Below are positions 12,768 to 25,203 of a stretch of 64,000 nt of DNA, piece by piece. Numbering within the stretch: the first letter of the stretch is position 1; each line of letters starts with the position of its first letter. Source of the DNA: Hirudo medicinalis. Taxonomy: Eukaryota; Annelida; Clitellata; Hirudinida; Hirudinidae. The position numbers and the translations under genes are program-made. The stretch lies in assembly GCA_011800805.1 (NCBI GenBank), contig MPNW01000013.1, positions 192,478 through 256,477 of the forward strand, in the 5' to 3' direction. A model generated the notes under the pieces. It worked only from the letters and a program-made list of their open reading frames with translations, searched no databases and was not told the DNA's origin.

Positions 12768-13294
12768 ATGAATGCTCAGAAGCCAGCCTGGGAAGTTTTG
12801 GGGGAGGAATTTGTTAGAGCATACTACTCAACTTTTGAGAGCAACAGGGAGCACCTTGTTCAGCTGTATGCTCCGGATGCGATGTTCACCTTTGAAGAAC
12901 ATAAAGGTCAAGGCCAGGTAGCCATCAAAGAGATCCTCACAGAAAAACTTCGTTTTGGGGCGATACAACATGTAGTCACGAAGGTTGATTGCCAGCCAAC
13001 ATCAGACAGTGGGATTATTGTTCTTGTAACTGGACGCTTGAAGGTAAGAGATTTTTGGGCTAAACTTGATAAGATTCAACAAATAGTTTGGTAATTGCTC
13101 TGTGTGTAATGTACATCATGAACATTGGGGCTAAAAATTGAATCATTTGTATAAAAATTATTCAAAATATTCTTCATTTGTAGGCTGATGATGATCCTCC
13201 CCACGCCTTCAGTCAAACTTTCTTCATAAAACCATGCAACAGCAGCTACTTTATCTATCATGACATCTTCCGACTCTCCATCCACAATGGTTAA
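12768..13294 (+). CDS. Nuclear transport factor 2 (NTF2), tandem copy 2
   Basis: Two exons, 12768-13043 and 13184-13294, encode 128 residues with the same phase-0 intron position as copy 1. Motifs are PAWEVLGEEFV, YYSTFESNREHL, FTFEEHKGQGQVAIKEIL, VDCQPTSDSG, then ADDDPPHAFSQT and DIFRLSIHNG. The Asp pair that contacts Ran and the Glu after Phe are kept, so this copy also looks functional. A splice acceptor (tttcttgcag, 12746-12755) 12 bases before the ATG implies a 5' UTR intron. The two copies differ at scattered codons and in both UTRs, so the duplication is not very recent. Either copy may be the ancestral gene. Confidence 0.93.
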
Positions 13295-15517
13295 GTGCAT
13301 GATCAGACTTTGAAACATGAAGATCCCCAAATATCTTGCTTAGGTGCTTGGGTCTGAAAGTCTATCGTCATCGTCATCACCATCATCATTGCTGTTCATT
13401 CATTATTGCTTCGTCATCACGGCATTGGCCGATTTGAATTTGATTGCTTTGAGATAAATGTTTAAAAAAATCGGACTTCGTTTTTACGTTCTCTTTGTGC
13501 GATTCTGCTGGCTTGTGTCGTCGGCTTCAGTAAGTTAGACTGTTGTGTTTCATTCTTGTGAGCTCATAGATTCAAAGACTCCTGGCACTTCAAGCATGTT
13601 CCTGTTTGCAGATAGTTGAGGATGTTGCCGTCCGACAATACGTAACGGTTGCTAGGAAGCATCGAGCAGCCAGCATCACTGGCGGCTGCTTCCCATCTTT
13701 AGAAGTCCTCATCAGGGTGATGATTGTAGCACTAACATTAACACAATTTGGAAGATTCAAACCTCTCATGACTAATTGATTTTACTCATTTTCATTGATT
13801 GCTTTATTTTTAAACTTTTCGGTTGAGCTCCTTTGAGGCGACCTGTTGTGGATGCATGCAAGCTTGAAACGACAATAGACATTTCTCGTGGTGTGCGAGC
13901 GTTCGAATGTTTTCCGTGTCGTTACATGCGATGCCGCATCGGTGCAGTTCATGAACTTGCGCCAATTTGCTGCTCGGTCCGTTCGAGGCCGAGGTGTTGT
14001 TAAGATAGTGGATAGCTAGAAGTTCCTGGTGGATTCAACAATGATTGTTGCATGTTTTGCGTCGCAGGACCCAAACTTATGCGTGGGTTTGTTACAACGA
14101 AGTTGGGTGCAATTGCTGTATCTTCTTGCCTCAAGATCCGAGGGAAGACGAGGTGTTGTCGGGAAGTCGAATAATTGTGAGATTGCATAAAATGTTATAA
14201 ATGCCTTGAGAATTATAATTTTAGAATTCCTTGACAGTTCCTCATTGACATAAATAGAATTTCAATGACACTTCACTAGGCATGATTATTTGAAGATCAA
14301 ACAATAAGGTGTGATGCATGGTTTGAAAACCACACAAAGGGAAACCACAGCGACTAATGCTCTAATGTGAAGTGTTGCAGTGCAAGATGATTGAAACGTT
14401 GAATTCTGTCCGGATTACCGTGGAGATATTACCAAAGCAAAGGACCTTGTCAATTACGCTATGTTAGGGAGATGATAACTATGCGTGAGCAAGAGCTAAA
14501 ATAAATGCAAAATAATATTCTGCAGCTGATGACTTCAAGTGATTAGTGTCACACCGTGATTGTCCGATAGCTGCAAATGAGCATCACCAGCACAGTCATC
14601 ACTGCAAACAACAAAACATTCTGCTCTAAGACATTTGCATCCTCCCGAAATCTAAAAGTGGAATGAATTTCAAACAGCGCAAAGCCGATGCATAGACTCA
14701 GGTAGCAAAGGGTTTCCAAGCATTACAATTTGTAACCTCGTGCCACTTAATTGAATAATTCTAAATGTTAGCAATGAAACGAACCAAAAATAGATAAATA
14801 GACCAGAAAGTATATTAGGTCAGACCAATGCCCCCATTAAAAAGACTTTTTTGTAGGTGAGAAGACATTGTGTTTGCGCCGCCGAAACAATACAAAACGT
14901 CAAAACACAAACACAGCTGCCACCAACATCACTCGCATGTCGAACGGAGCCCCGTCCGATGGCATGTTCATCGCTCATTAGATGGAATGTGGGAGAAGTG
15001 TAACATGATTAGTTGGAATGCTAGTTAAATAAGTTATACACACTGCACAATTAGCTTAGCTAATAAAGATGACTATAGTTTCAGACATAATTATTTCAAA
15101 ACAACTTCATATAATTTCAAAATCACGATCTAGTGTTACCAATGAATGCAACAATAATTACAGGTTCGCGTCGAAACAATGAACGTTTACGACGTCGACA
15201 TCACTCAACTCTGCAAAGTGACTCTGAATTTAAACATTTCAAAAGAAACGAACATCACGACGAGGAGATGACGGTCATTCGAAGAGATGACGATATGGAT
15301 ATCAAAATATCACAAACCAAACAACAACATCGTCAACAACAATAATAAGAATTATAAAGTGCCCTTACTCATCAATTAATTCATTAGAACAAATAATAGC
15401 TAAAAATAACAAATCAAAATCCTTGATTTCCACGAAGCCATTCAAACTAAACTTTTCAGAAAAAGTCACAAACATCGCTAAGGGTTAAATCACAACCATT
15501 ATTTAATAAAAATACGT

Positions 15518-15551
<34 letters not shown>

Positions 15552-16379
15552 TAAACAATAATAATGATAACGATGAAAAAATAATGATAATATCAGTTAA
15601 ATGGAGAGAGTGAATGATAAACAAATGTTGAAAATAGGATGATTCCGGGCTTATTTATGACTTTCTTGTAAGAAATAAATCAGACCGTCCGACTCAAACA
15701 TGAACAAACCTCGACAAACCACAGGTAATAAATTACATTCAATTCAGCACATTGCACCCAGCAGCAGGGTAAAACACCAGAAAAACATCAAAAAAACCCA
15801 CTGCACTTTTGAAAGAATGACACGTTGCACCAAAAACGAGCTATTGTGCAAATAAACTGCATTCATTCAACGACGTCAGCGGCCGATACAAAACAAATCG
15901 TCCATCGTCGGCTGGAAAACAACAACAAGGAAGGAAGCTAATGACGTTGTAATAATAAACATGATTTCCAATAAATACATTCTGAGCGACCAGATAATTG
16001 ACCAGACAAACTTGTTGAAAAAATTATTTCTGCTCAATACGCAAGCACGGACCAAGACTAGATTCATCAAAGACTATGAAGTCCGACTCGACCTGACATA
16101 ATTCTACAATGCCAGACCAATATGACATTAATTACTTCATAAAAGCCAGTGAGATTAATTAGAGCAGGGTCAAGGGTCTGCAAGAATAGGAGGACGACAG
16201 AGACCCTGTTTACGATGGGTTATCACAAATGCTAATAACATTGCCATATATTCGACCGCTAATGATATATGCCACCCCTTCTGATAACAAATGAAGTGAA
16301 CATCATCGTAATCATCATCACCACCATCTTTACAATCACAATCACCACCACCTTCTATTTTGAATCTTCTTAAATCTTC
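13295..16379. other. Convergent intergenic region, NTF2 copy 2 / SLC17
   Basis: This 3.1 kb runs from the NTF2 stop to the stop of the minus-strand transporter. The first few hundred bases are the duplicated NTF2 3' UTR, with a CATCAT tract near 13367-13400. An AAT run lies near 15521-15550. No reading frame shows family motifs or splice support. Confidence 0.6.
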
Positions 16380-18534
16380 TTAATTCTCTTTCGTCTTATT
16401 TCCATCACCAGCTAAAACGTTGGCATCGCTGGGTGGTTGCGGGGCGTCCAAGCAGTAGTCACTGGGGAGAGCGTAAGAACCGAAGTTCGACTGGGCAGGG
16501 AAGGTACCGTAGGGCTTCACGCTGCCCTCCCCGAGGTCGTTGCCGTTGACGACACGAACGGGTGGCGGCCTCGGTGTGGCCCAGGGTTGCCTCTCACCTT
16601 TTGAAGTATCACCGACAACGGTCAAATTCTCAACCCAGACTCAACACAAGCAATGCAAATAATGTGAAAGTAAGGTAAAAAAAAAAGTCCTACCAGATCC
16701 AAAGAGCCAGTAAAAGATGGTGGCGAAGAGAAGAATCGAGCCTGTCATCCAGAACACGTTCTGCCAGCTCGCCAACGTCTGGAAGAAGACACGACGATCA
16801 AAACAACGAACACGGTAACAACAATTACCACAGTAGTACAAACAACTCAAGAACGATTAACATGACAGCAATCAATATAACCACGATCATAATATAACAA
16901 TAACATAACAATCGAGGTCCGGTTTTAAAAATTATTATAAATATTATATATTTTTTAATTATTATATATCATAATAAATATTATAATTATAAATTCCGAT
17001 ATTTAAATTAATAATCATAATTTAATATTTATATAAAAAATATAATTTATTGTAACTATTTTATTTAAATTAATAATAATTAAAATTAACTTATTAATTT
17101 ATAATAAATTATAAGTTCTAATATTTATTTCTTCAGAAAGAAAGAGAATCTCTGAAGATGGTTGAAATTGCTGAAACTGATCAGTCAGCCTCCGTTTCTA
17201 ACAACCTTCGTCATTATTCGTTATGTTTGAAAAGTTAATCGAAAAAATTGTTAGCAGAAAGGGGTCCTTTAAATTTAATCGAGCTTTAATAGAAAAATTA
17301 TTATAAATATATATGTTAAATAACTTAAACTTTGGTAATGATCTTTAGGTACCTGATCCTCGGTCATGTAGGCAACAATGATCGGATTGGTCACTCCTGC
17401 CAGGGTTCCAAAGGTCATCGTTATGGCGACCAAGATGCCAGCATATCTGGGTGCCAGGTCGAGGTGGTTGATTTGCCAGCCTTTAACATTCACAATGAAT
17501 GGTTGGTGTTGTTGATGATGATGATGATGATCTTGAATGTGTGCTCATCAATGTGCCATTGTTTACAAAGGCTTTGAGTAAGTCAATAAAATTTATCGAT
17601 TATCCGATGGACAATAACATGCCCAGTATTAATGTTATCATAATCACCATCATTATCACTATCACTTCCTAGATTTAACGTAAACTAATGTCACGACATC
17701 ACCCGAAATGGCAATGCCACTGATGCCGACAGCTATCGTGAGGAATGCCACGGCCAGGAACTTGTCTTCTGCCATGGCCATGCCGTACAAGAACACCCCC
17801 TCAACACCAAACCCTGGAAGTAATGGAAAAACTAGAGGAAAAATATAATAACAATGATAACGATAACAATAACATTAACAACATCAGCAGCAGTAACGAC
17901 AGCAACAATAATAATAATTGTAATATTATTAATAATAATAATAAAGAATCATCGACTAACCGACGCACGTGAAGAACTTCCTGACAAATGTTGGCGTCAA
18001 ACTGGGTCGTGCCAAACAAATATCTGCGAGGCTGCCACTGGCAAGGCAGAAGAGAGCCATGAAAGCGTGGGGTAAGGACGAGAAAAGACCGTTCTGCGAT
18101 CGGATGGCAGGTCGTTAATTATTCAATTATGCAAAGTAGGTTTAAATAAATAAAGATGTAAAAATAAATGCTTCGACGACAGGGAAGCAGACGACGAAGA
18201 CTCCAGAATTACGAACCGACCTCGATGAAAGTGAAGCTGAAGAGGTTGAAATATGTCGGCTGATTGGTCAGGAGCATGTAGAAGACCGAGCTTCGAGCAA
18301 AGTTGCAGATAATCAACGAGTACACTGGAATAGAGGTGAATATTGCTTTCCACGGAACAGGACTCTCCTGGTTGTGAAGATAACGATCACAATGATAAAC
18401 ATAAGGATACTTAAGTAAGTACTAAAGTAATTGATAATTATTTATTTAAACATTTACAAAAATATCAAGTATTTGTGAAACACATGACACCTTGGTAGCT
18501 CCTTGCAAGTATGAGTAAATTTTAATGAAAACAA

Positions 18535-18569
<35 letters not shown>

Positions 18570-21500
18570 GCAACAACAACAACAACAACAACAACAAAAA
18601 TAATATCTCTATACAAAAAATACATTTAAATTTAAGAAAAACTTCTGTAATAATGAAAATACTGAACAATTGTATGGACAGCAACAAATAGTAACAATGA
18701 TGATGATGATGTTGGCATTTAAAAGGGTGGCGGTCACCCTCACAAACCCACCTCGCAAACCACGGCAGCCTCCCCCTGCCTCGTGAGGATGAGTTTTCGT
18801 TCGTCATCACTGATGGTCGGATGTTTCGTGGGGTTTTCGTAGACCAGCCAAAAATAGAACGCGTACCATAGAATGCCCGCCCCACCTGGTGTTTATGAAA
18901 TCACTATCATCACGACTTCTACGACCTCAGTCGATGAAACCCTTGGCGGGCGAAATATTTTTACAGTGCAGTTAATGTTAATATTTTTGTCAGTGCTGTG
19001 ATTCGAATAACAATCGTCGTGCTCGCCTTCAATTGATATTTTAAATTCAAAACAAAGAATAAGAGCAAAATATAAATAAATCGAATTTATCGATGAATTG
19101 TCATTGAAAAACGTACGAGAAAATAAAAATCAGTTATTACGTCTGCAACCGAACTGCTCGAACGGACTCGAATCTAACCGTGCACGTAAAATACGAAGAC
19201 CCAGCCGAAATAGTGGGTGAGCATCCCTGACAGCGTCATGCCCACGGTTGGACCAATGTAGGAGCCTGAAAGATAATGGTAGCCAACAATTCAAGAGTTG
19301 CAACACTTGTTGATTTCCAACATTTACAACTGTTGTTGCAAAGTAACACCGCACGTCCACTTCTTGAATTTAATGCCGTTCCATCAAAATTGGGACTCGA
19401 AACCCCCCTAACCGGTCAAAACGGTGGCTCCCATCCGACTTTTCTCCTCGGGCAGCGACCAAATCCGCAGGACATCGTAGCAGCTCGGATACAGCATGCC
19501 CTGCAATGGCGACTCGATATTGAAGCAATATTGACTTAATTAAGATCATCCAGATGTTAGTGCAATCTAAATAAATGTTGAACATCCGAACAAACCTTCA
19601 TCAATGAACTTAAAAAACAACATAGCAATTCGGTAGCCGATCGGTTAAGGCTATTGCTTTCGTGCGGCTCCGACAGGAGTTCGAATCCTAGCTACTCTCG
19701 AGAGTTTCTATAACTATTACAAATGGTTACAAGTACGAGTACTGCTGTAATAGCAACATTAATGAGTACATTTAAATAGCATCAAGGGCATTTAGTCCTT
19801 TTACGTAGCCCCGCCTCCCAGGGCACCCCAAGGAGCTGGGTCGTGGACGCGACACGTAACGACCGTCGCATTTACTGCCGTTCGCAGGAATGCAACCCTT
19901 CGAGCTAACTTGTGCACGACATTAAATTATCATATTATAATTAGAACAAATCAACGATTGGTCAACAACCTCTGCAAGGCCCTGTAGGAGGCGGACGACG
20001 CAGGCTGCAGCATAACCGATGTGGGCAATGGACACAGGGAGGAAAAGATTGAGGAGACAACAAATGAATATGCATCCTCCGAACAACCTGGATGATGATG
20101 ATGCTGATGGTGACAATGTCAACAACGATGACATTGGTGATAAAGTTCTACAGTGATGACACATGACAAAAGTAAATACGAACCAATTTGTCACTTGTTA
20201 AAGTGATAACAAGAGGAGAAAAATTATGATAATAAAAATACGGTGGTGGTGATGACGACGACGACGATTATGATGATGATGGTGATGTGAAAAGATGTTG
20301 ATTTAGATGATGGTACAAAATAATCTCAATTCGGTACATTTGAATATTGTGTGCAAATAACACCTGCCCTCTCATCTTATTAGGATATTCAATTATTGGA
20401 TGCAAAATGATGATGATGATGATGATGCATGATGATGATGATGGTGATGATGATGATGATATTAATGGTCATTGAGATGATAATAATTTCTACCTATGGG
20501 AAGGGTACTTTGTGACAAGATATCCACAGGGCACCTGACTGATGAGTATGCCGACATAAAATATTGAATGGAGCCACCCTACCATGGCATTTGACCATGT
20601 CAGATTGGAGATCTGGAATGAGATGTCACCATGGATGTAGCAACGATGACGGTGATGATGTAATAACAATGATGGTGATGAAGATATGGGTGTATTGTTC
20701 GGAGCAATATTAACAAAACTACAGAAACAAGAGAGAAAGCCTACTTGTGCCTAGACTACCACCACTACCATCATCATCATCCTCATCCTCATTACCATCA
20801 CCACCATCACCATCACCATCACCATCACCATCACCATCATCATCATCATCATCATCATCATCACCATCATCAATAACAACGCCAACCACTTGTGTGGACA
20901 GATGTTCTGCCCTAAAATCAATTGACAGCAAGAATTGAATGGATTTAGAAGAGAAATAAACAGAGCTGTTGTCATGGCGATCGCTGACATCAAGCAATGC
21001 CCACGAGTACAGGTGCAATGTCAGCTAGCATCAAAGGGCATAATCGATGCAATAAGCGAGGAAAGACCCGACCGGCCGAAAGGCTAGAGTCGGATTCGAA
21101 CACGACACCTGGAGGCCCACGAGCGATCGATACGAACTGAGGAATTGGCGCGGATTTATCCGAGCAGGATGCGAAGGCACTTTTTAATCGCTCAAGCATT
21201 TTATAGTTTCCCTTCGACCGAGGGCCCCCTGGCGGTGCAGGCTGGATTTCGAAAACGACACATTACGACCATTGCCATTGCAGCAGCATGCAGGAACTCG
21301 ACCCGTCGAGCTAAGCTGCTTGCCTTCATTATTCTAGGCTGTTCAAGGCACATCAATGTCGTTACCAGGATTAAATCTAATGCAATCAGGATGGATAACC
21401 TAATTGGATGAATTATTATGTCGTTGCAGTTGCAAGCATTATGACTTAAAAATAGGCAACATGAAGATGGTTAAAAGAAAATATTATTAATTATTATTCT

Positions 21501-23073
21501 TAATTAATTATTATTCTTTGTTGATGTCATCATAAAATTATAATACTAATGATGATGATGATGATGTTGGTAATGATAATTATGATAATGATGATGATAA
21601 TAATTACGATAATGATAATATTAATAATGATGATGATGATGATGATAATAACAAAAATTATAACAACAACAACATCAACAATAATAATAATAAAATCATC
21701 AATCATCAGTGCAACTTTATCCCAGCACTCAACTCAACTCAACTCATCGCAAAATCTAATCTACTAATACAAATATTATATTATATTATCTACTACTACA
21801 AATAATGAAATGCAGTCGACATTAATAAAAAATAGCTTCTATACTTGGGCGATAACAAAGTGTAGGACAGCCAACTTAACGTGTTTTATAGCGTAATTAG
21901 TAATTAAGGTTAAGAAAAGAAAGGCATCAAGTGAGCCGATCATGATCATGCCCAGTCAACCAAGCATAAATCATCTTCTACAACAGCTGCCACGCAACAG
22001 CAACATTCATAAATTAATTCAGGCATCATCAAAACAAGGACCCATTATTCAAGAAGCAGTTTCAAAAGTAGGTTTGCTTTGATGATGGAATCAACCAACC
22101 AATCAACCAACCAACTAATCAATCAGTCAATCAATCAATCAATCAATCAATCAAGAAATCAATTGACCAATCGATCGAAGAACAAAAACCGAAGATCATT
22201 AGAACTGAAGGTTGTAACGTCATGAAAAATTTCTGCAAATGTTGGTCGTTTGCATTTCATTGACATCAAAAGTTGAAGAATATTCAGAATAGTCAGCTGA
22301 TAATTTTTTTCAAACATGTGGCAAGGGTCAACACGTGACAAAAGCTACCTTTGCAATGAAAACACCTTCGTCGAAAATGAAATTAAAAATTGTCTTCTCC
22401 GTGTGACATTACAAGGCAGATGATGATCACGAAATTGTTATAATTCTTTACAAAATATAATAATTCTTTAATTTATAAATTTTAATAATTCTTTACCATA
22501 ATCTCATGAATAATCAAGTTTCATTAGTTAAACTAGCATCATCTTTATCATGTGCTATCATCACATCATCTTATAAACAAGGGGTTGAATCACGAGTATC
22601 ATGAGAATTGGTTGTCTCAACTTAGAAACCAGTAATATAATAAATAACAAACCCACGAGTTTTTCTAATTTTCAACCCTTAACAAAAATAACCTTTAATT
22701 ACAAATAACAACCACTACAATTACGAGCACAATTACAATTGTTAAGATAAAGCTAATAACAAAAACAAAACATTATTAACGATAGCAATAACGAGCAATT
22801 GATAAAACAAACCCCAGTCAGAGAATCCGGATTTGAAACCTTAGTGTGCGACCCTTTATGAAGTATAGCCACCACCGTGACACCGACATTCACCCTCTGG
22901 GCATTGATGATCACCATCCCGAGGAAGAGCATGATGAGGACGGTGATCCTTCGGGGGACGTACCAATCGGGGAGGCAGCTCGGAGATCTCTCCTTGGATT
23001 TGCATCGACAGAAGCGATCGAAGAAACTTTTCTTTTCTTGTTTCGATTCCAGAAGCTCCATGTCCTCGGACAT
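16380..23073 (-). CDS. SLC17-family organic anion transporter (VGLUT/sialin-like)
   Basis: Twelve minus-strand exons join in phase: 22840-23073, 20494-20612, 19970-20087, 19413-19500, 19179-19265, 18752-18885, 18221-18367, 17961-18093, 17703-17813, 17353-17480, 16694-16778 and 16380-16597. They give 533 residues. The order of SLC17 landmarks is RRITVLIMLFLGM (TM1), MVGWLHSIFYVGI, VVRLLQGLAEGMLYPSCYD, GATVLTGSYIGPTVGM, ENPTKHPTIS, IPVYSLIICNFARS, INHLDLAPRYAGILV and GSGERQPWATP. Residues that carry transport in vesicular glutamate transporters all have counterparts: Arg60 (TM1), His93 (TM2), Arg150 and Glu157 (TM4), Arg285 (TM7). The GERQPW tail and ENPTKHPTIS resemble VGLUT, while RVNVGV and APRYAGIL resemble sialin, so the substrate (glutamate, aspartate, sialate) is open. 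I chose the first in-frame ATG, MSEDMELLES; a GT donor follows exon 1. Introns are rich in microsatellites and SINE-like repeats. Confidence 0.92.
16920..17115. repeat. Very AT-rich stretch in SLC17 intron
   Basis: About 200 bases are made almost only of A and T, with many TTATAA, AATTATTA and ATTTAAAT pieces that can fold on themselves. It lies between exons 10 and 11 of the transporter gene. No motif suggests a specific function. Confidence 0.6.
18535..18600. repeat. (CAA/CAG)n microsatellite in SLC17 intron
   Basis: A mixed CAA and CAG array lies in the intron between exons 6 and 7 of the transporter. It reads as poly-Gln on the plus strand and poly-Leu on the minus strand, but neither frame joins an exon. 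Confidence 0.85.
19625..19925 (+). mobile_element. tRNA-derived SINE-like element, copy A
   Basis: The head (about 19628-19690) carries a pol III A-box-like GTAGCCGATCGGTTAAGG and a B-box-like GAGTTCGAATCC. It is followed by a body with gtagccccgcctccc, a gacacgtaacgaccgtcgc piece, and ttcgcaggaatgcaac followed by cttcgagctaa. The head matches copy B at 24240-24335 closely, and parts of the body recur at 21250-21320 and 42690-42740. It lies in an SLC17 intron, antisense to the gene. Ends and target-site duplications are not resolved. Confidence 0.65.
20406..20462. repeat. (ATG)n microsatellite in SLC17 intron
   Basis: A GATGAT array with one GCAT interruption, just downstream of exon 2 of the transporter gene in its reading direction. 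Confidence 0.85.
20757..20871. repeat. (CATCAC/CATCAT)n microsatellite
   Basis: A compound array of CAT and CAC triplets in the 2.2 kb first intron of the SLC17 gene. Three frames stay open through it only because the repeat lacks stops. Confidence 0.9.
20990..21335. repeat. Dispersed repeat related to the SINE body
   Basis: The segment is more GC-rich than its surroundings. It contains gagtcggattcgaacacgac (a B-box-like core), cgagggccccctggcggtg, and acgacacattacgaccattg followed by gcatgcaggaactcg and cgtcgagctaa. The last part matches the 3' body of the element at 19860-19915. It is probably an old copy or a relative without the head. Confidence 0.5.
21548..21700. repeat. Mixed GAT/AAT microsatellite
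   Basis: A run of GATGAT, AATGAT and AATAAT triplets in SLC17 intron 1. Nearby, at about 22084-22154, lies an AATC/AACC array. Confidence 0.85.
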
Positions 23074-23984
23074 CACCTGACACTCCGACTCAACAGCAGA
23101 CAAGGTTTTGATTCGACAGCTTGAATTTTCATCTAATTTCCTATGTCTTTGATGAAACTTCAGACCTTTCTTGGTTTATAGCCTTTTGTAAATGATACCA
23201 ACTGTGGACTGGACTAAACAATTTTCCAGCTTGAAAGCCTCGATTAAAGCTTTCAAGTTCGTCTGAATTTGAATAACAAACAAAAGGTCGTCTTTATCGT
23301 CACTTTCAAGACCTCGATTTTCTTAATCCATAGCTATGGTGACACTAGTTTTCCACTTAACACTGAAAAGAAGTATTACTGAATTTATTGATATTATTCA
23401 AGAATTCAATTATTTGAAATTTCCACCTTAAAACGACAAAGCAAAAATCAGATCGATAAGTAAGAGTTAAAGCAGAACAACCTTAAAGAGACATTTAGAG
23501 TTTCTCAAAAATATTGAGAGCGCTAAAAATGTTTGTCCTTCGCTCATTTAATTCGACGAATAACATCAAACAAACCTTCGAATCGCCCCATAAATAAGAA
23601 TCTGCACACCTCCGACAGACGCTATATTTAGCAGTAGACAAATTATCGAATCACAGGTACTTTGAATTTTTTTTAATGGTACGTACAATTACAAAGATAG
23701 GCAAGTTCACGCGTAAATTAATTTAAATTAATTTTATTTTTAATATGATCGATAGACCTTGAAGGCAAATAGTTTATTTAAGATTTTATAAACATTGCTT
23801 CAAAATAGGTTCAAACAGGCTATAAAATAAAAAGTCTTTATGAACTAATCATTACAACTGAATCGAAGGTATCGTGCGCTCTTACAAAAAAAACTTAAAT
23901 TATTTGAATGAACCATTTTTCTTAAAACTAAACCAGCATTTATCTTATTTTCACGCTATTTTTTTATACATTGTTATGCTGTAT

Positions 23985-24180
23985 TGCGGTACCTGGAGAA
24001 GTGACAGGCAAAAGCCATTATAAGGAGAGAAAAATTTGCACGGTTTTCCAGGGCTAGAGTTAGGGTTAAGTATAGGGTTGGGGGTTTGGATAGGGTTGGA
24101 GTTTGGTTTAGGGTCAGGGGTACTGGCTGCAACCTTTGCCAACAAATCCTAGCCAACATTCCTGTATTATTCATCGCTAG
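23985..24180 (+). repeat. Telomere-like repeat tail, copy 1
   Basis: Contains agttagggttaagtataggg and tagggttggagtttggtt, a degenerate array of TTAGGG-like units, then ggctgcaacctttgccaac and ctagccaacattcctgtatt. The same order of motifs returns at 24345-24455, so this is a piece of a dispersed element and not a telomere remnant. Confidence 0.6.
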
Positions 24181-24235
24181 TGAATAGGTGCACTAGAGCA
24201 GAAAGAGCGGTTACCTCGTCTGACGAATTCCATTT

Positions 24236-24455
24236 ACCTGGCGTCGGTAGCCTAGTGGTTGAGGCTTTCTCTTTGGTGCGGCTCCGTCGGGAGTTCAAAT
24301 CCTAGCAGCTAGCAAGAGTTTGTATAACTTCTATAACTAACGTTGTGGTTAAGGTTTCGATTAGGGTTGGAATTTGGTTTAGGGGTGCTGGCGACAACCT
24401 TCGGTAACCTCCAATATCTTGGCCAACACTCTTGTATTACTACAACATTCACTTT
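24236..24455 (+). mobile_element. tRNA-derived SINE-like element, copy B
   Basis: The head reads GTCGGTAGCCTAGTGGTTGA with a GGAGTTCAAATCC B-box-like core, then gagtttgtataacttctata. The tail is attagggttggaatttggtt, then ggcgacaaccttcggtaacc and ttggccaacactcttgtatt. The head matches copy A at 19628-19725, and the tail matches 24085-24170. Head plus tail therefore suggests the full layout of this family: a tRNA-like head, a short linker, and a TTAGGG-like tail. Confidence 0.65.
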
Positions 24456-25107
24456 CAATGACTTATTGGCCTTAGCTCTCCAGAGTTCAATTCGAGTTAT
24501 TCGAGTGGAATTCGTGTAAGTTAGAATGAAGCTTGGTTCTCTCTAAACGTTCTTCAAACAATATATTTATGAAATAATCAGGCACAGTAAGTCTCTACTG
24601 GCCGAGTCTCAGTTGGCTGATCTCAATCGCTACAAGAACATTCTAAAGCATCTCCTCAAAAAAGAAAATAAAAATACTAAGCAGTAAGTTCTCCGAGGAA
24701 CCTCGAGACAACGAAAGACGCGTTTCTTCGTCACCTTTTGTTGCCTTTTCATCGAGTCCATAGGTTCATTTAAGTAGAACATTTACAACACTCCTCGCGT
24801 GTACAACCGTCGTAGATTCTGTCATCCTCAGCTTTACGCGGGCCGACATCTTTCGGTTCTTTTCGGTTCGAATGTGACGCCGATGTGTAACGACGATGGT
24901 CGAGAAAGTCACACGTCATGATGTCACATGATGGAGAAAGTCACACGTCATGAGCGTCTGTAATGCTGCGCCCGTGTCCAAGATTGCAGATCCAGATGCA
25001 AATTATTATTAATTTACTTGGATAATCTGTGAGTGAGCCACAAATAACTGGAGCAACTAAGGCAGTGCGGTTTTAAACGTATGCAAATAATTAATTCGTG
25101 CTACACA

Positions 25108-25124
25108 ATAATAATAATAATAAC

Positions 25125-25203
<79 letters not shown>

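Noticed and set aside
14000..14190. Minus-strand 62-codon frame between NTF2 and SLC17
   Set aside because: No family motif, no splice partners, and ordinary intergenic composition.
20719..21018. Asp/Gly-rich and Met-rich frames in the CATCAC array
   Set aside because: The composition comes entirely from the triplet repeat, and it lies inside an SLC17 intron.
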